NCBI GenBank assembly: GCA_002716625.1
Contig: PBAS01000051.1
Location: 1-64,000, forward strand
Direction of reading: 5' to 3'
DNA: 64,000 nucleotides
Source of the DNA: Phycisphaeraceae bacterium
GTDB taxonomy: Bacteria; Planctomycetota; Phycisphaerae; Phycisphaerales; Phycisphaeraceae
A model generated the notes under the pieces. It saw only the letters and a program-made list of their open reading frames with translations, was not told the DNA's origin and ran no database searches. Made by a program: the position numbers and the translations under genes. Of this stretch, positions 56,705 through 64,000 are shown in pieces (position 1 is the stretch's first letter; every line of letters begins with the position of its first letter).

Positions 56705-57781
56705 ATGATCGAAACACCACTAATCGAAATCGAGGATCTCGCCATTAGTTTTCCTACCGGTGATGATCGACCAGGCCATCGTCGCCGTGTGCGGGCTGTC
56801 CACAATCTGAACCTGTCGATTTATAAGAAACAAACCGTCGGGGTTGTCGGGGAATCGGGTTGCGGCAAATCGGTGACGGCCCTATCGATTCTCAAACTGG
56901 TTCCACAGCCGCCTGGAAAGTACGAGTCAGGCCAGATTATATGGCAGGATGACGCTGGACAGAATTGCAATTTACTTCAAATGACGGAAAAGCAGATTCG
57001 TGCCATTCGTGGAAATGAGATCGCCATGATCTTTCAGGAGCCCATGACCAGCCTCAACCCGGTCTATACGATTGGGGACCAGATCATGGAAGCAATTCTC
57101 CTACATCAGAATGTTGACCGTCGTCAAGCCATTCAAATTGCTGCGGATGCACTTGATGATGTTGGCATTGCAGATGCGGTTTCTCGACTAAAAGAGTACC
57201 CACACCAACTTTCCGGTGGCATGCGTCAACGCGTCATGATAGCAATGGCCTTGGCATGTCAACCACGACTACTGCTGGCCGATGAACCTACAACCGCATT
57301 GGATGTGACCATACAGGCACAAATACTGGAACTCTTGCGGGAACTTCAAGACAAACGTGGCATGGCGGTCATGCTGATCACACATGACCTGGGAGTGGTT
57401 GCGGAAAATGCCGATGTCGTGGCGGTCATGTATGCTGGCAGGATTGTCGAATATGGTTCGGTCCATGCCGTGTTCGCCCAACCACTACATCCCTATACCC
57501 AAGGATTATTCAATTCAATGCCACGCCTTGGGAACCAGAATCACAGGCTCTCGACCATTCCCGGGAATGTACCCAACCCGGCCAACTTCCCGCCCGGATG
57601 CCCTTTTCATCCACGATGCGAAACCGTAGATGCAGACCCTAAGTGCTCCAGTGATGACCCACCATTATTGGAGGTTCAAGAGGAACATTGGGTCGCCTGT
57701 TGGCATACACCGGGTTACAATACGGGTCGGCAAACTAGGCCAAAGGTGGAATATCGACGAGAAGAAGCGGAAGTAATCTAA
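56705..57781 (+). CDS. Peptide ABC transporter ATPase (DppD-like)
   Basis: A 358-residue ATPase. Walker A GESGCGKSVT, signature LSGGMRQRVMIAMAL, Walker B LLLADEPTTALD and switch His in LITHDLGVV are all present. The C-terminal oligopeptide-transporter extension has PGCPFHPRCETV with its Cys cluster, which in this family can bind an iron-sulfur cluster. A second ATPase (DppF) would be expected next but is not here, so the transporter may use a homodimer or an unlinked partner. Confidence 0.94.
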   Translation: MIETPLIEIEDLAISFPTGDDRPGHRRRVRAVHNLNLSIYKKQTVGVVGESGCGKSVTALSILKLVPQPPGKYESGQIIWQDDAGQNCNLLQMTEKQIRAIRGNEIAMIFQEPMTSLNPVYTIGDQIMEAILLHQNVDRRQAIQIAADALDDVGIADAVSRLKEYPHQLSGGMRQRVMIAMALACQPRLLLADEPTTALDVTIQAQILELLRELQDKRGMAVMLITHDLGVVAENADVVAVMYAGRIVEYGSVHAVFAQPLHPYTQGLFNSMPRLGNQNHRLSTIPGNVPNPANFPPGCPFHPRCETVDADPKCSSDDPPLLEVQEEHWVACWHTPGYNTGRQTRPKVEYRREEAEVI

Positions 57782-58423
57782 ATGGGAAAAACACTCGACT
57801 TGGGAATACGTATCGAACTACTATCGATGGATCCGCACTGCCAGAACATCTCGCTGGGACTCTATCGGCGTAGCTGCGGCGGAATCCCTGAGGTTAAAGT
57901 ACATACCTACAGCAACGTAGAGCAAGCGGCCGGTCGAGTTACATTTATTCGCCAAGCTCTAATCCAAATGCTTGGCCTAGTAAAATCGCCCGAAAATCCT
58001 GAATGGTTACGGTTTACTTGCCGTACCATGCATGAGCGGGCTCTTAAGAGGGCATTTCTTGATCTGTGCAAGATCGAAACAGGAGCCCCCCTCACGCCTA
58101 AACCACTTACCGCTTTTGACAAGAAAGCCGATTGCAACCTCACCGTCGCCAACTTGGACGATGGTCTATATGAAATGAAATCCGAACAACCAACCGAAGC
58201 TGGTGCCAAGCGGGCAGCTGCCCTTGCTCGGGGATTCATCAAACTTTTTGAAATTGAAGCTGGAGACGGCGGTAAAGACCGCATTGTTTTCCCCTGCCGC
58301 ACCAACCATGACCCAATAATTGGCGCACTGATGTATCGTGCTCAAAACGTGCGTAGTGCCATGAAGGAAGAAGAGGAAGCAGCCACACGTGGAGTTCTTT
58401 CAGCACCAAGCCAACAGAACTGA
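57782..58423 (+). CDS. Conserved-looking protein of unknown function in ABC operon
   Basis: A 213-residue soluble protein starting immediately after the ATPase stop codon. I do not recognise it. It begins LGIRIELLSMDPHCQNISLG and is mixed alpha/beta in appearance, with LTVANLDDGLYEMKSE near residue 120 and a charged tail. It has no signal peptide or membrane segment. Its position in the ABC operon suggests a role with the transported compound or its breakdown, but the sequence gives no direct clue. Confidence 0.7.
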   Translation: MGKTLDLGIRIELLSMDPHCQNISLGLYRRSCGGIPEVKVHTYSNVEQAAGRVTFIRQALIQMLGLVKSPENPEWLRFTCRTMHERALKRAFLDLCKIETGAPLTPKPLTAFDKKADCNLTVANLDDGLYEMKSEQPTEAGAKRAAALARGFIKLFEIEAGDGGKDRIVFPCRTNHDPIIGALMYRAQNVRSAMKEEEEAATRGVLSAPSQQN

Positions 58424-58616
58424 CGGCCACTACTTCAGCAGTTAGTTGAAGTGGCCACATACTCCAAAACTTCGTCACAACATATTTTCGAATTTACCCC
58501 GCAACCAAAGCACCTTGACACGTGCCGGTTGACATCATCCCCTCGCGATCATATCATTAACCTTTAATTCACAAGCACTTAGATATAATTCAGATAATCA
58601 GTTGAGATTTTTCGGA

Positions 58617-59387
58617 ATGGTCGCAATGCAGAACACCGGCGCTAATCAAGACCAGGATGACACGAATAAATCTAGTCCTGATAAGGAATTGCGCAATTTG
58701 GCACGGTTCTTGGCCGCTTGGTGTGACGCCGTAGGTATTCATCCATCGGACTTGGCTGAGCGGGCTGAGCAGATCAAACAGCGTTGGCTTGATGAAAATC
58801 TCCTAACTCCTTCAGAAATAAAGCGTTTTGGAAGCAGCCGCCCTCACTTTTACCGCCTGCTCAAAGGACAGATTCCGATCGAATACAACGATCGCGATAT
58901 GCTGCAGTACCTCAGCGAAATCTTTGAGATCGACGTAGTACAACTGTTCGATACGCTGGCCGATCGTGTGTGGCCAACCGTACATTTGGCACCCGGCGAC
59001 TATATCGAGGCCCCGCTACAAGACCCTGTTGCCAGTGGTGCTCGATACCTGTTCCCGCCAGAACAACTGGCCAGTTGTCCCATGCATCATCTATACCTTG
59101 AACTTGATCCCGGTGGGACCTCGGGCATGCACCGCCACTTTTCCGGTACCGAGATGATGAGGCTCGACGAGGGTGGCACGGTCGCCGTCAAGTTCCCCTC
59201 ACGCACCACCAATCAGCAGCAAGTAACTTTGAAGCAGGGTGAAGTCGTGTTTTTTGATGCGACCCTACCCCACCAGGTGGTCAATGAGTCTGGCAGGCAG
59301 GCTCGATTATTTATTAGCCGCAACTATGACTTCGATGTTGCATCACCAGGTACACATGACATGTCGGATATAAACCAAGAGATGTGA
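58617..59387 (+). CDS. HTH-like and cupin-domain regulator
   Basis: About 256 residues from the ATG at 58617; TTG at 58602 and ATG at 58626 are alternatives. The N-terminal 100 residues look like an XRE-type helical domain (ARFLAAWCDAVGIHPSDLAE, SSRPHFYRLLKGQ). The C-terminal domain is a cupin with a metal site in GMHRHFSGTEM and DATLPHQVVN. HTH-cupin proteins are usually repressors or activators sensing a small ligand. It lies 12 bases before the methyltransferase gene and is probably co-transcribed with, and controlling, the corrinoid operon. Confidence 0.75.
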   Translation: MVAMQNTGANQDQDDTNKSSPDKELRNLARFLAAWCDAVGIHPSDLAERAEQIKQRWLDENLLTPSEIKRFGSSRPHFYRLLKGQIPIEYNDRDMLQYLSEIFEIDVVQLFDTLADRVWPTVHLAPGDYIEAPLQDPVASGARYLFPPEQLASCPMHHLYLELDPGGTSGMHRHFSGTEMMRLDEGGTVAVKFPSRTTNQQQVTLKQGEVVFFDATLPHQVVNESGRQARLFISRNYDFDVASPGTHDMSDINQEM

Positions 59388-59399
59388 AACGAGGATGTC

Positions 59400-60455
59400 A
59401 TGCATCAGAACACCCATACCGTAGAGTCAATGACCAGTAGACAACGTGTTCTGGCAGCTTTAAGGCGCGATCCAGTCGACCGCACACCTGTATGCAACCC
59501 CACGTCCGTTGCAACGGTTGAATTGATGGATCTGGTCGACGCTCACTTTCCGGAAGCCAACCGGGACCCGCACAAAATGGCCCGCTTGGCCGCAACAAGC
59601 CATACGGAACTTGGCTTTGACACCGTGATGCCGGTTTTCAGCATCATCCAGGAGTCGTCTGCGCTTGGCTGTAAGATCCAATGGGAGGGAAAAGATAACT
59701 GGCCAACTGTAAAGATGAATGAACCCATCTGGTTAGAACCCGAGGACATTGCGATCCCTGATAATTTGTGCACCCATCCCGACACCAAGTGTGTACTTGA
59801 TGCGATCAGGATACTCCGCAAGGAGTTCGGTGATGACGTTGCCATCATCGGCAAGACCATGGGGCCATGGTCAATGGGATATCACTGTATGGGTGTTGAA
59901 AGATTTCTATTGATGTCCTTGGATGATCCAGACAAGACACGCCGCTGTCTGGACAAATTCAAGGAGTCGACCATCCTGTTTGGCCAAGCCCAGATCGATG
60001 CTGGCGCCGATGCCCTGACCCTTCCGGACCATGCAACCGGCGATCTGGTGAGCGGCGAATACTACGAACGTTACCTGCGGGACATGCACATTGAGTTCAC
60101 CGAGGAACTGAAGATTCCACTCATATTGCATATCTGCGGTAAGACGGAAGACCGGATGGAATACATCTCGCAGACCGGGATGGCTGCTTTTCACTACGAT
60201 TCAAAGAACAACCCCTGCAACTCGATGGATATCTGCAACCACCGAATCTCGCTTGTGGGCAACATCAATAATCCGCAAACGCTTTATTCAAAGGGACCGG
60301 AGGAGGTCCATGCAGAAGTGAAAGAAAATCTAGAAGCTGGAGTTCAACTAGTCGGACCCGAGTGTGCCATTCCACTGCAAACCTCAATTGAAAACTTAAA
60401 AGCAATTCCAGCAGCTGTCCGTGAATGGCACAAGGAACAGGCAGCACGTAATTAA
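59400..60455 (+). CDS. MtaA-like corrinoid methyltransferase (URO-D family)
   Basis: A 351-residue URO-D superfamily methyltransferase. GAGG stands five bases before the ATG. The zinc site of the MtaA/MtbA type is intact: H244 and C246 in LILHICGK and C322 in VGPECAIP. These enzymes move a methyl group between a thiol or substrate oxygen and a corrinoid protein. The corrinoid protein is encoded next. With MTHFR at the end of the operon, the acceptor is likely tetrahydrofolate, or this protein is the substrate-side methyltransferase; the two cannot be told apart from sequence. Confidence 0.88.
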   Translation: MHQNTHTVESMTSRQRVLAALRRDPVDRTPVCNPTSVATVELMDLVDAHFPEANRDPHKMARLAATSHTELGFDTVMPVFSIIQESSALGCKIQWEGKDNWPTVKMNEPIWLEPEDIAIPDNLCTHPDTKCVLDAIRILRKEFGDDVAIIGKTMGPWSMGYHCMGVERFLLMSLDDPDKTRRCLDKFKESTILFGQAQIDAGADALTLPDHATGDLVSGEYYERYLRDMHIEFTEELKIPLILHICGKTEDRMEYISQTGMAAFHYDSKNNPCNSMDICNHRISLVGNINNPQTLYSKGPEEVHAEVKENLEAGVQLVGPECAIPLQTSIENLKAIPAAVREWHKEQAARN

Positions 60456-60491
60456 CCCATAACCTTAAAGGCAATAGATGGAGTATTTTTA

Positions 60492-61247
60492 ATGGCCGAA
60501 CTTAGTGATATTGCAAATGAATTCGCCCGTGGAGAAATTGATGAGTTCATCGAGAACGAAGATGAGCGTAAGGAGATCATTGACCTCTACGCCGCCGCCT
60601 CACCTGATATGCAGGATATCGCGGCCACGGTGCTTGAGGGTGATAATGATAAATCTGATGAGTTGACCAAGCAGGCGCTCGATAATGGCGTCACAGCGCT
60701 AACGGTCATGGACGATGGTTTGATTGCAGGAATGGCCATCGTCGGCATCAAATTTCGAGAGAATTTCATCTTCGTACCTGAGGTACTTGCTTGCGCCCGC
60801 GCCATGAAAGCCGGGATGGCTCATATCGAACCGATTCTCTCAGCGTCAGGGGTTGAGCCTATCGGCAGGGTCCTCATGGGCACCGTCAAGGGCGATCTAC
60901 ACGACATCGGCAAGAACCTGTGCATCATGATGCTGCGTGGTGCCGGATTTGTCGTTATTGATCTTGGTGTTGACACATCTCCTGATGATTTTCTTGAAGC
61001 AGTGGACAAGGAAAACGCCAACCTGATCGGCATGTCAGCTCTACTCACGACCACAATGCCCAACATGGGGAAAACAATTGAACTGTTCATCGATGAAGAC
61101 AAGCGGGATGACGTGAAATTCATGGTTGGAGGCGCCCCGGTAACCCCTGAGTTCGCTGACGACATGGGCGCTGACGCCTATGGTGATAGTGCAGTTGAGT
61201 GCGTGGAAGTAGCCAAGTCGCTGTTGAAAAAGAATGCATCCGCCTGA
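60492..61247 (+). CDS. Methyl-accepting corrinoid protein
   Basis: A 251-residue cobalamin-binding protein like MtaC, MtbC or MttC. The N-terminal helical cap covers residues 1-120. The Rossmann domain has D135-L-H137-D-I-G140, with H137 as the lower axial cobalt ligand, and the downstream NLIGMSALLTTTMPNM and FMVGGAPVT loops. A GGAG site is eight bases before the start. It carries the methyl group in the Co(I)/methyl-Co(III) cycle between the neighbouring methyltransferase and the acceptor step. The first 45 residues are an unusually acidic extension. Confidence 0.94.
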   Translation: MAELSDIANEFARGEIDEFIENEDERKEIIDLYAAASPDMQDIAATVLEGDNDKSDELTKQALDNGVTALTVMDDGLIAGMAIVGIKFRENFIFVPEVLACARAMKAGMAHIEPILSASGVEPIGRVLMGTVKGDLHDIGKNLCIMMLRGAGFVVIDLGVDTSPDDFLEAVDKENANLIGMSALLTTTMPNMGKTIELFIDEDKRDDVKFMVGGAPVTPEFADDMGADAYGDSAVECVEVAKSLLKKNASA

Positions 61248-61261
61248 TTAAAGAATCACCC

Positions 61262-63190
61262 ATGGAACGCATTAACAAAGATGAGTACGCAAAGCGTATT
61301 GACCGGATCACGAATATTTTTTCAAAGATCGCAGTCCATGCTGATACACAGGCGCAGATACGTTGTCCTTATAAAAACAGATTCGACCAATGTACCGCCA
61401 AGTTTGGCTGCCAAAACAAGCGAAAACCACATACTCCAGGAGAACTACCGGGATGCGCCAGTGATGACAAACTTGACTATCGCACCGCATGGGAAAGTGA
61501 ACCAGAAAGCTATATGAAGGTTAAGAAACAGATCAAGACTGCATCAGCCACCAGATCGCGCAGCAAACCAACACGATGTGTCATGCATGATGGTGAAAGC
61601 CGCCCTTCCGAGGTTGGCAAGACTATGTTTGACTACGCAGATGAATTAAGTGTCCGTGTCCCGACATCTTGTGGCCGTACGGGGCATTGCCACGAATGTA
61701 TTGTCGAAATCAAGAATGGCGGTGACGCCCTGTCACCACGCGCCGAATCCGAGGCTTTCCTGTCCGGGGATTACCGCTTGGCATGCCAGGCGGTTGTCGA
61801 AAAGACCGACCAGGATATTGAGTTCACTGTCCTCCGTCGATCACCCCAGATTTTGACTTCGGCAGTTCTTGGTAAAACACAACTCGATCCAGTAGTCACG
61901 CGAGAATCAGATCATGTTTTGTACGATGGCAAGGTGGTAGACGAGTATCGTGGTGGAATTTACGGATTATCCGTAGACTTGGGCACCACGACGATGGTAG
62001 CGGAACTGGTAGACCTTGAATCAGGCAAGTCGGTCTACACCACCGCATTGGAAAACCCACAACGATTTGGTGGCAGTGATGTAATGTACCGCATCAGTTA
62101 CGATCGGGATGAATTTCATGGCGAACTGCACCGCGCTATCATTACCACAATGAACTCAGAAATCCGGCAGATGTGCCGCGACTTGGATATCAATCGGCGG
62201 CAGATTTATGAGCTTGTCATTGTGGGCAACTCGACAATGCGTGACTTGTTTTTTGATTTAGATGTGCAACCCATCGGTCAAAAACCTTACAAGTCAACCA
62301 TCGAGGAGGAATATCTTGAGGGCAAGCGAGAATCAACGTCACTCAATTACGCCACACGTAAGCTTGGACTTTGGGCAAACAAGAATGCCCGTGTATACGG
62401 TGCTCCGCTAATTGCAAGTCACGTGGGCGGCGACATTGTAGCTGACCTACTAGCAATTGACGTCGAATCCCATGACGAAGTAATGATGCTTGTTGATGCC
62501 GGCACAAACACCGAGGTCGTCATCGGCCATAAAGACCGCTTGATTGCTGCCTCCTGTCCAGCAGGACCAGCTTTTGAAGGTGGACTTGTGACATACGGCA
62601 TGCCGGGGTGTGACGGTGCCATTGAGTCCATCCGTTGGCAAGATGGCGAGTTTAAATACAAAACAATTGGCGATAGTGACCCACGTGGTTTATGTGGATC
62701 AGGCCTCATTGACCTGCTGGCCGAACTTCGCCGCCATAACCTGATGACACCCAAGGGCGTGTTTGCTGATAAGGCAACCCAGTTCACTATTGCACCAAAC
62801 CAGGGAATTACATTTTCGCGTAGGGATGCAAGTGAATTGGCGCAAGCCAAAGCAGCCAATTATTGCGGCCAGATCATCCTGATGCGCAAGTTTGGAGTTA
62901 CGCCTGACCAGATCGGGGCGCTCTACCTAGCTGGAGGTTTTGCTAATTACGTTGATCCGGCCAGTGCAATTGACATCGGATTTCTTGCCCCGGTTCCAAC
63001 TGACCGAATAAAAAAGATTGGCAATGGAGCATCAGAAGGTGCACGCCAAATGCTGCTCTCGGGCACAAAACGTCGATCGATCGAAGAACGAATCAAGACC
63101 ATTGAGCACATTGAATTGGAAACAATGGAAGATTTCTTTGATGTCTTCGTCGAAGGCTGCCAGATGAAACCGATGCAGATCCCTCACTAA
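61262..63190 (+). CDS. RACo-like ASKHA-domain corrinoid reactivase
   Basis: About 642 residues from the ATG at 61262. A [2Fe-2S] ferredoxin domain with CGRTGHCHEC and a later Cys (LACQ) is followed by the ASKHA ATPase fold: LSVDLGTTTMVAELVD, VIVGNSTM and DAGTNTEVVIG. The C-terminal domain is of the DUF4445/RACo type. RACo reduces inactive Co(II) to Co(I) using ATP. The N-terminal 100 residues are extra to the usual layout and hold a Cys cluster (RCPYKNRFDQCTAKFGC, then GC) that may bind a second cluster or zinc. Confidence 0.9.
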   Translation: MERINKDEYAKRIDRITNIFSKIAVHADTQAQIRCPYKNRFDQCTAKFGCQNKRKPHTPGELPGCASDDKLDYRTAWESEPESYMKVKKQIKTASATRSRSKPTRCVMHDGESRPSEVGKTMFDYADELSVRVPTSCGRTGHCHECIVEIKNGGDALSPRAESEAFLSGDYRLACQAVVEKTDQDIEFTVLRRSPQILTSAVLGKTQLDPVVTRESDHVLYDGKVVDEYRGGIYGLSVDLGTTTMVAELVDLESGKSVYTTALENPQRFGGSDVMYRISYDRDEFHGELHRAIITTMNSEIRQMCRDLDINRRQIYELVIVGNSTMRDLFFDLDVQPIGQKPYKSTIEEEYLEGKRESTSLNYATRKLGLWANKNARVYGAPLIASHVGGDIVADLLAIDVESHDEVMMLVDAGTNTEVVIGHKDRLIAASCPAGPAFEGGLVTYGMPGCDGAIESIRWQDGEFKYKTIGDSDPRGLCGSGLIDLLAELRRHNLMTPKGVFADKATQFTIAPNQGITFSRRDASELAQAKAANYCGQIILMRKFGVTPDQIGALYLAGGFANYVDPASAIDIGFLAPVPTDRIKKIGNGASEGARQMLLSGTKRRSIEERIKTIEHIELETMEDFFDVFVEGCQMKPMQIPH

Positions 63191-63216
63191 TCCCCTCTAA
63201 CTTACAGAACGGCTTA

Positions 63217-64000
63217 ATGGCAAGAACAACCTCCATTCCGAAGATGATTTCTGGCAAAGTAGATCCATGGCAAAAGCCTACGCTGCGCCAGATCCTGCAA
63301 CGAGGTGAAAAGTTTGCCGTGGCTGTGGAACTGGTCACTTCACGGGGCGTGATTGCTGAACGCAGTGGGCAACGCGTGCTAGATCTTGCCAGGTCACTGT
63401 CATCTCATCCGGAAATTGATGCGATGAGCATCACTGACAATCCGGGCGGCAATGCAATGTTGGGGGCGGACGTCCTGGGTACCGACCTTATTTCCCGGGG
63501 ACAGGAGGTGATTATCCACCTCGCCTGTAAAGACTGGAATCGCAACGCGATACAGAGTCGTGGGTGGGAGTTGGCCAGTGCAGGATTCCACAACGTGCTG
63601 GCGCTTTCGGGGGATTGCCCAGTATCGGGATTCGAAGGCCAAGCCAGCGGCGTTTTCGATATCGACTCCGTTGGCCTGCTCAAGATGTTCGATGACATGA
63701 ACAAAGGGCTGAAATATCCGTCACGAATCAGCGACAAGATGCTCACGATGAAGCGTACCAACTTCTTTCTGGGCACCGTGGTCAACAATTACAAACGCTA
63801 TGAGCGTGAAGTAATGCCACAATATTTCAAACTGGCCAAGAAGCTTGAATCAGGCGCAGGCTTCGTAATCAACCAACTTGGATATGACTCGCGCAAACTG
63901 GATGAATTACAAAGATACATGGCCCTTAAGGAAATGGATGTCCCAGTCCTAGCCAATGTTTATATTCTCAGCGGCAGAGCCGCTCAGTTCTTTCATGATG
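63217..64000 (+). CDS. Methylenetetrahydrofolate reductase-family protein (partial)
   Basis: A frame open from the ATG at 63217 to the window end (261 codons seen). It resembles the MTHFR family: FAVAVELVTSRGV for the first strand, DAMSITDNPGGN, VIIHLACKDWNRNAIQSR with the conserved folate-binding region, and NVLALSGD. In the context of the corrinoid operon it probably handles the methyl or methylene tetrahydrofolate made from the transferred methyl group. It could use a non-standard acceptor, since the family also includes methyl-transfer adaptors. The C-terminal end is beyond the window. Confidence 0.82.
   Translation, partial: MARTTSIPKMISGKVDPWQKPTLRQILQRGEKFAVAVELVTSRGVIAERSGQRVLDLARSLSSHPEIDAMSITDNPGGNAMLGADVLGTDLISRGQEVIIHLACKDWNRNAIQSRGWELASAGFHNVLALSGDCPVSGFEGQASGVFDIDSVGLLKMFDDMNKGLKYPSRISDKMLTMKRTNFFLGTVVNNYKRYEREVMPQYFKLAKKLESGAGFVINQLGYDSRKLDELQRYMALKEMDVPVLANVYILSGRAAQFFHD

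Overview
The window looks like chromosome of a member of the Planctomycetota, most likely the Phycisphaerae. The evidence is a DUF1800/DUF1501 pair, a PEP-CTERM protein, an H-X9-DG prepilin-like protein, a planctomycete-type cytochrome c/membrane fusion, HTH-receiver and HDOD-kinase signalling proteins, and several polysaccharide-related genes in various states of decay. No phage, insertion sequence or CRISPR array was seen. The lineage is inferred from gene content only.

Layout. Bases 1-6.4 kb: a sialidase-like protein, an iron alcohol dehydrogenase, two broken genes joined end to end (an acetyl-xylan-esterase-like hydrolase and a GH28 pectinase), a lipoprotein with a glycosidase-like look, tRNA-Arg(UCU) and a creatininase-family protein. 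6.9-17.8 kb: three signalling proteins, argH, an FHA-GAF histidine kinase and the DUF1800/DUF1501 pair. 17.8-31.5 kb: housekeeping genes (infC with an apparent AUC start, cdsA, queC, gatB) among an EF-hand membrane protein, an RDD protein, a VKOR-DsbA fusion, a cytochrome pseudogene and a large glycosyltransferase fusion. 31.9-36.9 kb: a four-helix-bundle protein, a cytochrome/membrane protein, a URO-D-family protein and an intact GH28 protein. 37.3-42.4 kb: a tightly coupled nickel-pincer operon larB-larE-larC-larA, ending in an aldo/keto-reductase-like gene that has lost its catalytic tetrad. 42.5-49.4 kb: a cyclophilin, MscS, a cobalamin riboswitch followed by a PEP-CTERM protein and an H-X9-DG prepilin-like protein, a decayed stretch and a GT-C-like membrane protein. 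49.4-51.8 kb: an orphan mraZ with its operator, a DapA-family lyase and a VOC protein. 52.0-58.4 kb: a peptide/nickel-type ABC transporter operon with two DppC-like permeases and one ATPase. 58.6-64.0 kb: a corrinoid methyl-transfer operon (HTH-cupin regulator, MtaA-like methyltransferase, corrinoid protein, RACo-like reactivase, MTHFR-like protein cut by the window end).

How they work together. The last operon reads as a self-contained route: a methylated compound gives methyl-corrinoid, then methyl-tetrahydrofolate, with an ATP-dependent reactivase to rescue inactive cobalamin. This creates a corrinoid demand. The cobalamin riboswitch at about 44.5-44.8 kb sits not before a known B12 transporter or biosynthesis gene but before a secreted PEP-CTERM protein and a pseudopilin-like protein. 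This is the strongest candidate for an undescribed system: a B12-repressed extracellular or surface module, possibly for corrinoid capture. The second is the lar operon with its LarA homologue and degenerate AKR, which may act on a 2-hydroxyacid other than lactate.
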